A stretch of DNA of 64,000 nt from Hyphomicrobium sp. (GCA_016716675.1 JADJVG010000002.1:248001-312000); one strand, 5' to 3'. Shown: positions 41,380-50,484, counted from the stretch's first letter. Numbers and translations are program-made. The notes: generated by a model from the sequence alone, not told the origin.

Positions 41380-43245
41380 ATGAGCGATCTCGATGATGAC
41401 GAGCGTGCGCATCGGATGACGTTCCGGCGCCGCGCTCTGGTTCTTGGCGGCGTGCAAGCCGCCGGGTTGTGCGCGCTCGGCTGGCGCTTCTTCAATTTGC
41501 AGGTGCTTCAAGAAGGCCGCTATGCGCCGCTGGCGGAAGACAACCGCATCAACCTGCAGATCATCGCGCCGAAGCGTGGCCGCATTCTCGATCGCAACGG
41601 TGTGGAACTCGCCGGTAACGACGAGGTGTTTCGCGCCAGCCTCATTCCTGCGTTGACGCAGGATGTGCGGGCGTCGCTGGCGCAGTTCCGGCGCATCATC
41701 CCGTTGTCGGCGGACGACGCGGAAAAAATTGCCCGCCGCGCCAAATCGCAGAACCGCAACATTGCGATCCCGATTGCCAGCGATTTGACCTTTGAACAGG
41801 TCGCGAAGATCAACGTGTTTGCGCCCCAGCTGCCTGGCATTCGCACCGAAATCGGCTGGCGGCGGCGGTATCGCCAAGGGTCCGCTGTAGGCCACATCGT
41901 CGGATATACCGGCCGGGTCGAGCGGCTTAGTCTTGATGATGATGCTGTCATGCGCTTGCCCGGTGCGAAGATCGGCAAAAGCGGTATTGAAGCCGGACAG
42001 GAAGCCATATTGCGCGGGCGCGGAGGTTCGCAAAAAATAGAAGTCGATGCGCGCGGCCGCATCGTGCGCACTCTCGAAACGCTCGATCCGGTCGCGGGGC
42101 GCGACGTTACGTTGACGATCGACATCGCGCTGCAAAGGCGCGTGATGGAACGGCTTCAGGTTGAACGGCGCGCATCGTGCGTCGGTATCGACATCGCGAC
42201 GGGTGGCGTCGTCGTCATGGCATCGACGCCAAACTATGATCCGGCCGAAGTTGCCGATGGTCTCACCGATGAGGCGTGGCAACGGCTGGCCGGCTCCGCT
42301 GAACACCCGATGACCAACCGCGCGATCAGCGGCCAATATCCGCCGGGGTCTACTTTCAAAATGGTCACTGCGCTGGCGGCGCTGCAAGCCAAGCGCGTCA
42401 ACACCGTGGAGCGGATCACCTGCACCGGTCGCTACGTGCTGGGCGATACGACATTCCGCTGTTGGCATCGCTCGGGTCATGGCGCGGTCAACATTCATGA
42501 AGCGCTGCGCTCGTCGTGCGACGTGTTTTTCTTTGAGATGGCGCGAAGGCTCGGCATCGAGACGCTTGCCGACGTGGCGCGCCTGTGCGGCCTCGGCACC
42601 GCATACGATTGCGGACTGTCTGATCCCAAGGCTGGATTGGTGCCGGACCCGGATTGGAAGCGTGGCCGGTTGATCGGCAGCTGGCTCGGCGGCGAGACGA
42701 TCCTCGCCGGTATCGGCCAGGGCTATATGTTGACGACGCCGGTGCAGCTTGCGGTGATGACGGCGCGGATTGCGAGCGGCAAGGCGATTGTGCCGTCGCT
42801 CGTCAAGCGCGGTGCTGACGAGGACGCGCCGCACTTCGACGATCTTGGATTCGACGAGGCGCATTTGCGCACCGTGCGCAGCGGGTTGGTGGCGGTGGTC
42901 AACGATCCTGAAGGCACGGGCAAGAATGCTGCCCTTGGCCCGGGTATGCCGCAAGTCGCCGGTAAAACCGGGACGTCGCAAGTTAGTCGTGCGTCGAGCG
43001 ACAGCGCGCAGGAGGCGCTGCCTTGGAAGTTGCGGGATCATGCACTGTTCGTGTCGTATCTGCCGGCCGGTGCGCCGCGCTATGCGTTCTCGGCAATCGT
43101 CGAGCATGGCGGCGGTGGTGGCGTGACGGCAGCGCCGCTGGTTCGCGACCTGATGACGATGGTCCTGGAGCGGGATGCAGCGGTGATGCAGGGCGCGGTG
43201 CGCGACGGACCTGCCCCTGCGGCGGCCGCGGACAGAGAGGGTTGA
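41380..43245 (+). CDS. mrdA: Penicillin-binding protein 2 (elongation transpeptidase)
   Basis: 621 residues. Cytoplasmic Arg-rich start and a membrane helix (ALVLGGVQAAGLCALGWRFF), the PBP dimerisation region (IIAPKRGRILDRNGVELAGN), then the transpeptidase domain with the active-site serine in PPGSTFKMVTAL, SSCD for the SxN position (SSCDVFFFEMARRLG), and KTGTSQ. It cross-links lateral peptidoglycan in complex with RodA. It starts 3 bases after mreD and is followed 4 bases later by rodA. Confidence 0.96.
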   Translation: MSDLDDDERAHRMTFRRRALVLGGVQAAGLCALGWRFFNLQVLQEGRYAPLAEDNRINLQIIAPKRGRILDRNGVELAGNDEVFRASLIPALTQDVRASLAQFRRIIPLSADDAEKIARRAKSQNRNIAIPIASDLTFEQVAKINVFAPQLPGIRTEIGWRRRYRQGSAVGHIVGYTGRVERLSLDDDAVMRLPGAKIGKSGIEAGQEAILRGRGGSQKIEVDARGRIVRTLETLDPVAGRDVTLTIDIALQRRVMERLQVERRASCVGIDIATGGVVVMASTPNYDPAEVADGLTDEAWQRLAGSAEHPMTNRAISGQYPPGSTFKMVTALAALQAKRVNTVERITCTGRYVLGDTTFRCWHRSGHGAVNIHEALRSSCDVFFFEMARRLGIETLADVARLCGLGTAYDCGLSDPKAGLVPDPDWKRGRLIGSWLGGETILAGIGQGYMLTTPVQLAVMTARIASGKAIVPSLVKRGADEDAPHFDDLGFDEAHLRTVRSGLVAVVNDPEGTGKNAALGPGMPQVAGKTGTSQVSRASSDSAQEALPWKLRDHALFVSYLPAGAPRYAFSAIVEHGGGGGVTAAPLVRDLMTMVLERDAAVMQGAVRDGPAPAAAADREG

Positions 43246-43249
43246 GCGT

Positions 43250-44398
43250 ATGGGCTATACGCTGTCATCGCCTTCGGAAGACGGGCTGGTCGCCAAGCTG
43301 TGGCGCGTCAACTGGCCGGTGCTGGTGGTTGCCGCGGCGATTGCCGGCATGGGCGCCGCCGCGCTCTACTCGGTCGCGGGCGGTTCATTCCAGCCCTGGG
43401 CCGAGCGCCATACGCTGCGGTTTCTGGTGGCGGTGGGCGTCGTCCTGATCATGGCGATGGTGCGCCCGGAGACGTGGCTGAGGGCGGCGTACCCGGCGTA
43501 TGGCGTGGCGCTTGCGATGCTGGTGCTGGTGCCGATTGCGGGCGTCGAGGCGCTCGGCGCCAAGCGCTGGCTGACAGTCGGCGGCATGACGTTCCAGCCA
43601 TCGGAATTCATGAAGCTGGCGCTCGTGCTGGCGCTGGCGCGCTATTATCAATGGCTGCCGGAGGAGCGCGCGTCTCAACCGGTCTGGGTCCTCATCCCGG
43701 CGCTTATGATCGTCATTCCGGTGGCGTTGACGATGCGCCAGCCGGATCTCGGCTCAGGCGTACTGTTCGCGATGGTTGGCTTGGTGCTGATGTTCCTGGC
43801 GGGTGTATCGGTTTTCTATTTTGCCGGTGCGGGGCTAACGGCGGTCGCCGCGTTGCCGGTGATTTGGTGGCAGTTGCGTGATTATCAGCGCCGCCGGCTC
43901 GAGATCTTTCTCAACCCGGACCAGGATCCCCTCGGCGCGGGGTATCACATCACGCAGTCCAAAATTGCGTTGGGTTCGGGAGGCGTGTCGGGAAAAGGCT
44001 TTATGCATGGAACGCAGAGCCAGCTCGATTTCGTGCCCGAGAAGCATACCGATTTCATCGCCACGATGCTCGGTGAAGAGTGGGGATTTGCTGGGCTCCT
44101 CGTACTGCTGGCGCTGTATGCGATTTTGCTAACGCTCATGCTCGCCATGGCGTGGCGCTGCCGCCATCCCTTTGGCCGCTTGCTGATCGCCGGCACGGCC
44201 ATGACGCTGTTCATTTATGTGTTCATCAATTTGGCCATGGTGACGGGCATGGTGCCGGTTGTCGGCGTGCCGTTGCCGCTGGTGTCCTACGGTGGAACGT
44301 CGATGACCACGCTGATGATTGGACTCGGGCTGGCGATGTCGAGCCACGTCCACGGCGCCCGTCCGATCCGGCGAGATGCGGCGGGTGCGCTGTTTTAA
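43250..44398 (+). CDS. rodA: Peptidoglycan glycosyltransferase RodA (SEDS family)
   Basis: 382 residues with about ten transmembrane segments. SEDS motifs: GAKRWLTVGGMTFQPSEFMK, MRQPDLGSGVLFAMVGL, the catalytic-loop region YHITQSKIALGSGGVSGKGF, EKHTDFIATMLGEEWGFAG, and NLAMVTGMVPVVGVPLPLVS. It polymerises lipid II into glycan strands with PBP2 as partner. Last gene of the rod-shape operon; a terminator follows. Confidence 0.96.
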   Translation: MGYTLSSPSEDGLVAKLWRVNWPVLVVAAAIAGMGAAALYSVAGGSFQPWAERHTLRFLVAVGVVLIMAMVRPETWLRAAYPAYGVALAMLVLVPIAGVEALGAKRWLTVGGMTFQPSEFMKLALVLALARYYQWLPEERASQPVWVLIPALMIVIPVALTMRQPDLGSGVLFAMVGLVLMFLAGVSVFYFAGAGLTAVAALPVIWWQLRDYQRRRLEIFLNPDQDPLGAGYHITQSKIALGSGGVSGKGFMHGTQSQLDFVPEKHTDFIATMLGEEWGFAGLLVLLALYAILLTLMLAMAWRCRHPFGRLLIAGTAMTLFIYVFINLAMVTGMVPVVGVPLPLVSYGGTSMTTLMIGLGLAMSSHVHGARPIRRDAAGALF

Positions 44399-44486
44399 CA
44401 GCGAAAAAGCGGGCTTCGCCGGGCACCCAGCAAAGTGCGCGGGCGGGCTAGACAGCCTCGAACGGGGGTGCTAGACGAACCGCAAC

Positions 44487-44509
44487 GGGGGCCGGTTTGG
44501 GCCCCCTTT
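44487..44509 (+). terminator. Probable terminator of the mreB-rodA operon
   Basis: Arms GGGGGCC (44487-44493) and GGCCCCC (44500-44506) form a 7-bp GC stem with a 6-base loop, followed by TTT. It lies 89 bases after rodA and before the tRNA gene. Confidence 0.6.
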
Positions 44510-44638
44510 GCCATCGGTGCAGCTGTATTAAGAGACGTTAGACGGCAATCTGCGTTACGCGGGATCTCTCGCTGGCAGGATTGCACGATCTGATGTTGGC
44601 GCGACGATCGGATGACGGGCCGCAAGGCCGCGAAATAT

Positions 44639-44714
44639 GGGTGATTAGCTCAGTTGGTAGAGCAGGTGACTCTTAATCACCGGGTCCACGGTTCGAGCCC
44701 GTGATCACCCACCA
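44639..44714 (+). tRNA. tRNA-Lys (CTT)
   Basis: A 76-base cloverleaf with acceptor arms GGGTGAT (44639-44645) and ATCACCC (44704-44710), D arm GCTC...GAGC with AGTTGGTA loop, anticodon stem GGTGA/TCACC with loop CTCTTAA giving anticodon CTT (44672-44674), T arm with GGTTCGAGCC, discriminator A and an encoded CCA (44712-44714). It reads AAG lysine codons. Confidence 0.97.
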
Positions 44715-44857
44715 TTTCGCCTCCCCCTGTAGGACGGGGCCGATGCCCGGGACGGGTTACTCTAAAAAGCGATGCGATGTACCGAACGGCTTTGATCGCG
44801 AAGCCGCCGAGGGCAAGCGCGGCTATTTTGAGCCGACCGCCCGCCACGAGGCAAATG

Positions 44858-45064
44858 TCACGAGGCGCGGGTCGTCTTCCAGCCCAACGCTGAATAAATC
44901 GGGCATGTGCCGAATAGCCCGGTCAAAAACGGCACGAGGCCGATATAGCCCCACGGCGTGATATTTTCGGGCCCGTACCAGGCCAGCGGCCAGCCGAGCA
45001 AAACCAAACCAATGGCAATACGGATGATGCGGTCGGTTCTGCCCAGATTTTTGGTCACAGTCAT
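44858..45064 (-). CDS. DUF2892-family small membrane protein
   Basis: 68 residues. MTVTKNLGRTDRIIRIAIGL is the typical N-terminus of DUF2892 proteins (N...G..DR..R...G), followed by two membrane helices (IAIGLVLLGWPLAWYG and WGYIGLVPFLTGLFGTC) with the conserved GTCPIYSALG end. Members often lie next to rhodanese or redox genes. The upstream region contains a perfect FNR box (45197-45210), so expression may respond to oxygen. Confidence 0.88.
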   Translation of the reverse strand: MTVTKNLGRTDRIIRIAIGLVLLGWPLAWYGPENITPWGYIGLVPFLTGLFGTCPIYSALGWKTTRAS

Positions 45065-45196
45065 CTCCTCCTAAGTGTCAAGGACGCGCAGGCTCGGGTG
45101 CGGCCTAACGTGCAAGCCATTGATCCCGATGGAATGGTTGGACACTGTCCATCAACCAAAGCACTCGGCAGTGTGCCATCAGATCCCATTCGTTTG

Positions 45197-45210
45197 TTGA
45201 TCTTCATCAA
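45197..45210. promoter_or_regulatory. FNR box (perfect dyad) upstream of the FNR-type regulator gene
   Basis: TTGATCTTCATCAA matches the FNR/FixK consensus TTGAT-N4-ATCAA at every position. It lies in the 318-base divergent region between the DUF2892 gene (start 45064) and the regulator (start 45383), so it may serve autoregulation, DUF2892 expression, or both. Confidence 0.75.
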
Positions 45211-45382
45211 CGTCCATGAGAGGCTTGTGGGTGGTTAGTCAGCGCTAATGCCGCAGCCAAACTATTTGGTTGATCGAGGCGTGACTGCAAAGCTTTTGAC
45301 GGTTAAGGCCAGTCTGCTTATGCGATGCGGACAGTCGGGACTTGATTGGGCGTGTCTATGCAGTGGAGAGCGGTGAGCTGTT

Positions 45383-46099
45383 ATGGGCGAACATTTATTG
45401 CGATGTGATTCGTGCGCGGTGCGGCACCGATCGGTTTGCGGCGCGCTGACACGTCCCGAAATCGAGCGTCTGAATGCAATCGCGCATACGAAAAACCTGC
45501 CGCCTGGGCATATCATTCTGCGGGATAACGAAAAGCCGGGATACTTCGCCAATATCATCTCTGGCGTCGTTAAGTTGACGAAGTCGCTGGGCGATGGCCG
45601 TCAGCAAATTGTCGGCTTGCAGTTCGCATCTGATTTTCTCGGCCGGCCGTTTCGCGATTTCAGCCCCTATCACGCGGAGTCGGTGACGGAGGTGCAGCTG
45701 TGCACGTTCGAGAAGACCCAATTTGAGCGGCTCACCAAGGATTTCCGCGACCTCGAACACAGGCTTTTCGAGCACACACTCGACGAACTCGATGCTGCCC
45801 AGGAATGGATGCTGCTGCTCGGCCGGAAAAGCGCCGAAGAAAAAGTCGCAAGTTTCCTGTTGATGGTGGCGCGCCGCATGCAGTCGGTGGGCTGCAAGCA
45901 CTCAGGTGGGCCAACGCGGTTCGATTTGCCTCTGGCGCGCGCCGAGATTGCCGATTTCCTGGGGCTGACGATTGAAACGGTCAGCCGTCAGTTTACCCGT
46001 TTGAAGGTCGATAAATATATCTCGCTCGAAGGTAGCCGGACGATCATCGTTCTGGATATGGAGCGACTGCGTGCCCTTTCGGAACGCTCGGACGGCTAG
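45383..46099 (+). CDS. fnr: FNR-type oxygen-sensing transcription regulator (Crp/Fnr family)
   Basis: 238 residues. The N-terminus LLRCDSCAVRHRSVCGAL supplies three cysteines in C-X2-C-X7-C spacing and QLCTFEK in the sensor domain supplies the fourth, as needed for an oxygen-labile 4Fe-4S cluster. A cyclic-nucleotide-like beta barrel (GHIILRDNEKPGYFANIISG) and a dimer helix follow. The HTH is RAEIADFLGLTIETVSRQFT, with the E..S.R residues that read TTGAT half sites. This is the FnrN/FnrL type and not FixK, which lacks the cysteines. Targets should include the ccoNOQP promoter, whose box at 46911-46924 fits exactly. Confidence 0.93.
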   Translation: MGEHLLRCDSCAVRHRSVCGALTRPEIERLNAIAHTKNLPPGHIILRDNEKPGYFANIISGVVKLTKSLGDGRQQIVGLQFASDFLGRPFRDFSPYHAESVTEVQLCTFEKTQFERLTKDFRDLEHRLFEHTLDELDAAQEWMLLLGRKSAEEKVASFLLMVARRMQSVGCKHSGGPTRFDLPLARAEIADFLGLTIETVSRQFTRLKVDKYISLEGSRTIIVLDMERLRALSERSDG

Positions 46100-46194
46100 C
46101 CGCAATAATTCGACCGCGCATGTCGCCAGGGCGTCCAAGAACATCCAATACGTTTAATGCACGACGTTCAATTCGCGACGTTTGGGCTTCATGT

Positions 46195-46833
46195 TCAGTG
46201 GTCGTGGCGCTGCACGCATGTCGAGCATAAAACGGTGCCCGCTCCGGCACGCGCGGTGCGAAGTGCGATAACCGATTGCTGGCAACAGCGCGGGTGCTCG
46301 CTCTGCATGACCCATTTTTGCAGCGAACTGAGGTCGTCAGGCGTCAGCACGGCTTCGGCAATCGGCAAAACGACTGCTTCTTCCCAGGCAATGTGGCGGC
46401 GCTGACTTTCGAAAAAGCCGCGCAGCATATAACCCAGCATTTCCGGGTTCGCGATGCTGCCACCGTCAATGGCGGAGCGAAGCGCTTCGGCAATTTCAAC
46501 AAGCGCCGCGCCGTCCCGATCGTGCTCATCTTCCAGGCACGTTAGCGCTGATTGCAGGGGATGGCTTTCTGCAACCCGGCGCCGCAGGAGCGGGAAAAGG
46601 GCTTCCTCTTCCAGCCGCATATGGCTTGGCATCCCGGTTTCAAGGATCGAAACCGAAACGAGCGCAAGCGAGCGGTCGAAGTGGTGCGGCAGACCATCTG
46701 CAATCGCTTCAAGCAGATCGCAAAGTTCATTTTGAAGCGCGTGTTCTTCGCGTAGGATTCGAATCGGATCAGGCGCGTTGCATGTCATGCTTGGTGCATT
46801 AGTACTAGCTGGCGTTTCGGATGCAGCAGTCAT
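46195..46833 (-). CDS. Hemerythrin-like (HHE-domain) protein
   Basis: 212 residues from ATG at 46833, which has GGAGG 10 bases upstream on the reverse strand; a longer reading to 46896 is less likely because it has no clear ribosome site. The HHE motifs are visible: ILREEHALQNELCDLLEAIA, LPHHFDRSLAL, MRLEEEALFPLL, LEDEHDRDGAAL and RRHIAWEEAVVLP, supplying His and Glu/Asp ligands for a di-iron centre. Such proteins bind oxygen or nitric oxide, or repair iron-sulfur proteins. The C-terminal tail has extra cysteines (HPRCCQQS, VLCSTCVQRHDH), possibly a metal site. It is divergent from ccoN and shares the FNR box between them. Confidence 0.85.
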   Translation of the reverse strand: MTAASETPASTNAPSMTCNAPDPIRILREEHALQNELCDLLEAIADGLPHHFDRSLALVSVSILETGMPSHMRLEEEALFPLLRRRVAESHPLQSALTCLEDEHDRDGAALVEIAEALRSAIDGGSIANPEMLGYMLRGFFESQRRHIAWEEAVVLPIAEAVLTPDDLSSLQKWVMQSEHPRCCQQSVIALRTARAGAGTVLCSTCVQRHDH

Positions 46834-46910
46834 TTTGAAGGGGCCTCCAGCGCCAGGACGATATGGCGTCACGGGTGCGGCAATGTCACCATGCACACGC
46901 GTCGGGCGCC

Positions 46911-46924
46911 TTGATTCATATCAA
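46911..46924. promoter_or_regulatory. FNR box (perfect dyad) between the hemerythrin-like gene and ccoN
   Basis: TTGATTCATATCAA fits TTGAT-N4-ATCAA exactly. If centred at -41.5 as in class II FNR promoters, ccoN transcription would begin near 46959, which supports GTG 47006 over 46967 as the ccoN start. It could also activate the reverse-strand hemerythrin-like gene. Confidence 0.85.
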
Positions 46925-47005
46925 GGTCTCGATACGGTGATTTGCGAAAGGTTAGAGTGGGTCTAAGTGGGCCCGAGCTTCGGATTTTACAATCAGGGGG
47001 GCGTC

Positions 47006-48670
47006 GTGTCGGATACGGCAATAGAGCGGTCAGCGCTTGGAGATTCTTTGGCCATAGGTTGTGCAGTTTTGTGCGCAGCTCTTGGTCTACTTTACACATT
47101 TGCAGGCACAGACCTGCCGATCAACATCAATGGGGCGATGTTGGCGATCGCGAGCGCGTTGGCGCTTGTTTATCTTATCACGCATCCAACCAACCGCGCG
47201 GCTGATCGCGCTGAAGGTTATATGGATGGCCCGATCCGCGTTGCAACCATCGCCTGCGTCTTGTGGGGTGTTGTCGGCTTTCTGGTCGGCGACATTGCTG
47301 CTTGGCAGCTGGCGTTTCCGGCGCTGAACTTCGATCTTCCCTGGATCAGTTTCGGCCGCTTGCGCCCGGTGCATACGTCGGCAGTTGTGTTTGCTTTTGG
47401 CGGCAACGCGCTGATCGCAACATCGCTGTACGTCGTGCAGCGCACGTCGCGCGCGCGTCTCGCCGGCAAATGGGCACCCTGGTTTGTCGTTTGGGGCTAC
47501 CAGCTGTTCATCGTTCTGGCAGCGTCCGGATACGTCATGGGTGTTACCCAGGGTAAGGAATACGCTGAACCGGAATGGTATGTGGACTTGTGGCTGACGA
47601 TCGTGTGGGTCACGTACCTGCTGGTCTTCCTCGGTACGCTCTATAAGCGCGAGGAGCCGCACATCTACGTGGCGAACTGGTTCTATCTGGCCTTCATCGT
47701 CACGATTGCGATGCTGCATTTGGTCAACAACTTGGCCATGCCGGTGTCGCTGCTCGGTAGCCAGAGTTACTCACTGTTCGCTGGCGTACAGAGCGCGATG
47801 ACACAGTGGTGGTACGGCCATAACGCCGTCGGGTTCTTCCTGACCGCCGGCTTCCTCGGCATCATGTACTACTTCATCCCGAAGCGCGTCGAACGTCCGG
47901 TCTACTCGTACCGTCTGTCGATCGTGCACTTCTGGTCGCTGATCTTCCTCTACATCTGGGCCGGTCCGCACCATCTGCACTACACGGCACTTCCCGATTG
48001 GGCGCAGACGCTCGGTATGACCATGTCGATCATCCTGTGGATGCCGTCATGGGGTGGCATGATCAACGGCCTGATGACCTTGTCAGGGGCTTGGGATCGG
48101 TTGCGCACGGACGCCGTTGTCCGTCTACTCGTCGTGTCGGTTGCCTTCTACGGCATGTCGACGTTCGAAGGCCCGCTGATGTCGATCAAGGCCGTCAACT
48201 CGCTGTCGCACTACACAGACTGGACGGTCGGTCACGTCCACTCGGGCGCGCTCGGTTGGGTTGGCATGGTTTCATTCGGCGCCATCTACTGCTTGGTTCC
48301 GTGGCTGTGGAAGCGTAAAGGCCTGTACTCGATGAGGATGGTCGAGTGGCACTTCTGGCTGGCGACGATCGGCCTCGTTCTCTACATCACCTCGATGTGG
48401 GTGGCGGGCATCACGCAGGGTCTGATGTGGCGTGCATACGACAACCTCGGCTTCCTCAAGTACTCGTTCATCGAGACGGTTGAAGCGATGCACTGGCCCT
48501 ACATCATCCGTGCAACAGGTGGTCTGCTGTTCCTCTTGGGCGGCATTGTCATGGCCATCAACGTCTGGCGCACGATCCGCGGTGACGAACCCGTGGACAT
48601 CAAGGATCAGCCGGCTGTCGCAGCCGCGCCTGAACTGCGTCCCGGCGTCATTGCTGTACCAGCTGAGTGA
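47006..48670 (+). CDS. ccoN: cbb3-type cytochrome c oxidase subunit I (CcoN)
   Basis: 554 residues from GTG at 47006, which follows AGGGGGG; an in-frame GTG at 46967 lacks a good ribosome site and would sit almost at the predicted transcription start. About 12 membrane helices. Metal ligands are visible in RPVHTSAVVFAFGGNAL, TQWWYGHNAVGFFLTAGFLG (CuB/heme region), WAGPHHLHYTALPDW and DWTVGHVHSGALGW. It carries heme b, heme b3 and CuB and reduces oxygen with high affinity in micro-oxic conditions. First gene of ccoNOQP. Confidence 0.97.
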   Translation: MSDTAIERSALGDSLAIGCAVLCAALGLLYTFAGTDLPININGAMLAIASALALVYLITHPTNRAADRAEGYMDGPIRVATIACVLWGVVGFLVGDIAAWQLAFPALNFDLPWISFGRLRPVHTSAVVFAFGGNALIATSLYVVQRTSRARLAGKWAPWFVVWGYQLFIVLAASGYVMGVTQGKEYAEPEWYVDLWLTIVWVTYLLVFLGTLYKREEPHIYVANWFYLAFIVTIAMLHLVNNLAMPVSLLGSQSYSLFAGVQSAMTQWWYGHNAVGFFLTAGFLGIMYYFIPKRVERPVYSYRLSIVHFWSLIFLYIWAGPHHLHYTALPDWAQTLGMTMSIILWMPSWGGMINGLMTLSGAWDRLRTDAVVRLLVVSVAFYGMSTFEGPLMSIKAVNSLSHYTDWTVGHVHSGALGWVGMVSFGAIYCLVPWLWKRKGLYSMRMVEWHFWLATIGLVLYITSMWVAGITQGLMWRAYDNLGFLKYSFIETVEAMHWPYIIRATGGLLFLLGGIVMAINVWRTIRGDEPVDIKDQPAVAAAPELRPGVIAVPAE

Positions 48671-48687
48671 GATGAGGAGCTGAAAAC

Positions 48688-49422
48688 GTGAATCATGCAA
48701 TCTTTGAAAAAAACTCGCTCATCCTTCTGATCGGTATCCTGATCGTTGTTTCGATCGGCGGTATCGTTGAGATCGCGCCGCTGTTCTTGCTGCAGTCGAC
48801 CATCGAGAAGGTGCAGGGGATGCGTCCCTATTCACCTCTCGAATTGGCCGGCCGCGACATCTACCTGCGTGAGGGCTGCTACAACTGCCATAGTCAGATG
48901 ATCCGTTCGCTCCGCGATGAAGTGGAACGCTACGGTCACTACTCTCTGGCTGCTGAAAGCATGTACGACCACCCCTTCCAGTGGGGATCGAAGCGGACGG
49001 GACCTGACCTCGCCCGCGTCGGCGGCAAGTACTCGGATAGCTGGCATGTCGACCACATGAACAACCCGCGTGCGGTTGTGCCGGCGTCGATCATGCCGGG
49101 CTACCCCTACCTCGGCCAACGGCCGCTCGATTACGCCAACGTTGCCGATCGTATGAGTGCTCTGAGGCTGGTGGGCGTGCCCTACAGCGATGAGATGATC
49201 GCCAATGCCAAGGCCGACGTCGAAGCGCAAATTGCGCCGGACTCGAAGGGGGCCAAGGACGTTCTGGCTCGCTATCCGAAGGCGCAAGTCCGCAAGTTTG
49301 ACGGCGATACAAGGCCGGATGCGGTGCCGACGGAGCTCGATGCCGTGATTGCCTATCTGCAAATGCTAGGAACGCTGGTCGACTTCAGCAAGTACGACGC
49401 AAGCGGTCCTAACCTGCGTTGA
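48688..49422 (+). CDS. ccoO: cbb3-type cytochrome c oxidase subunit II (CcoO), mono-heme
   Basis: 244 residues. N-terminal membrane anchor (SLILLIGILIVVSIGGIVEI), then heme c motif CYNCH at residues 64-68 with the axial Met in SIMPGYPYL. Receives electrons from CcoP and passes them to CcoN. Confidence 0.96.
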   Translation: MNHAIFEKNSLILLIGILIVVSIGGIVEIAPLFLLQSTIEKVQGMRPYSPLELAGRDIYLREGCYNCHSQMIRSLRDEVERYGHYSLAAESMYDHPFQWGSKRTGPDLARVGGKYSDSWHVDHMNNPRAVVPASIMPGYPYLGQRPLDYANVADRMSALRLVGVPYSDEMIANAKADVEAQIAPDSKGAKDVLARYPKAQVRKFDGDTRPDAVPTELDAVIAYLQMLGTLVDFSKYDASGPNLR

Positions 49423-49434
49423 GGAGGCGGTTTC

Positions 49435-49602
49435 ATGACGTATGAATACGCACAAGGCCTTTCGCATCTCGCAGCGTCCGTTCTGTTCGCCTGCGTTTTG
49501 ATCGGCGTTGTTTTCTACGCCTTCAAGCCGTCCAACAGGGAAGCTTTCGAGCGCGCAGCCAGGCTGCCGCTCGACTCCGATAAACCCCAGCAGAAGCGGT
49601 AG
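49435..49602 (+). CDS. ccoQ: cbb3-type oxidase small subunit CcoQ
   Basis: 55 residues, below usual length limits. ATG at 49435 follows GAGGAGGCGG. Starts MTYEYAQGLSHLAASVLF, one membrane helix ending VFYAFKPSNREAFERAA, the classical CcoQ/FixQ pattern. It stabilises the complex. Placed between ccoO and ccoP as expected. Confidence 0.93.
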   Translation: MTYEYAQGLSHLAASVLFACVLIGVVFYAFKPSNREAFERAARLPLDSDKPQQKR

Positions 49603-49611
49603 AGTGACCAC

Positions 49612-50484
49612 ATGGCCTCTGAAAAACATTTCGATGAAGTGACTGGAACGCACACCACCGGCCACGTTTGGGACGGGGATCTGCGCGAACTAAACAAGCC
49701 ATTGCCGAAGTGGTGGCTGTACGTTCTTTACGTGTGCATCCTTTGGTCAATCGCTTATTGGATCCTCTATCCCGCTTGGCCGTCGCTCACCGATTATTCC
49801 AAGGGGTACCTTGGCTATAGTCAGCGCGCGGAAGTGGCCAACGATATTGCGGTCGCCAAGGCCGCCCAGGAAAAATACCGGCAGGGCATCGCCAATACCG
49901 CCCTTGCGGACATTCCGAAGAATCCTGAGCTGATGCAGTTCGCGCTTGCCGGCGGCGCGGCGCTGTTCGGCGATAACTGCTCCGGCTGTCACGGTCGCGG
50001 CGCACAGGGCAGCGTCGGCTATCCGAACCTGAACGATGACGACTGGATGTGGGGCGGTGCGCTGGACAACATCCACAAGACCATCAGCTTCGGCATCCGC
50101 AATGGCAACGAACAGGCACATAGCACGGCGATGCCGCGCTTCGGTCTGGATGGCGCCTTGGAACCTGCAGTGATCAACGATGTGGCGAGCTATGTTCGCT
50201 CAACGGGTGGTCTCGAAGCCGATAAGGATGCCGCGACGCGTGGTGCTGCGGTGTTTGCTGAGCAGTGCTCGGTCTGTCACGGAGAAGATGGCAAGGGCAA
50301 CCAGGAATTGGGCGCTCCGAACCTCGCCGATAGCATCTGGCTGTATGGCAATTCGCAGAAGGATGTTGTGACCAGCATTACGACGGGTCGCGGCGGCATC
50401 ATGCCGGCTTGGGATGGCCGTCTTGATCCGGTGTCCGTGAAAATGCTGACGGTTTACGTGCACTCGCTCGGCGGCGGTAAATAG
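49612..50484 (+). CDS. ccoP: cbb3-type cytochrome c oxidase subunit III (CcoP), di-heme
   Basis: 290 residues. The start TGTHTTGHVWDGDLRELNKP leads to a membrane helix (WWLYVLYVCILWSIAYWIL), and two cytochrome c domains follow with heme motifs CSGCH (123-127) and CSVCH (219-223), and axial Met in TAMPRFG and GIMPAWDG. It is the entry point for electrons from soluble cytochromes. Confidence 0.96.
   Translation: MASEKHFDEVTGTHTTGHVWDGDLRELNKPLPKWWLYVLYVCILWSIAYWILYPAWPSLTDYSKGYLGYSQRAEVANDIAVAKAAQEKYRQGIANTALADIPKNPELMQFALAGGAALFGDNCSGCHGRGAQGSVGYPNLNDDDWMWGGALDNIHKTISFGIRNGNEQAHSTAMPRFGLDGALEPAVINDVASYVRSTGGLEADKDAATRGAAVFAEQCSVCHGEDGKGNQELGAPNLADSIWLYGNSQKDVVTSITTGRGGIMPAWDGRLDPVSVKMLTVYVHSLGGGK

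Noticed and set aside
41314..43107. A 597-residue reverse-strand open frame opposite mrdA
   Set aside because: Shadow of a clearly identified PBP2 gene; Arg/His-rich composition and no motifs.
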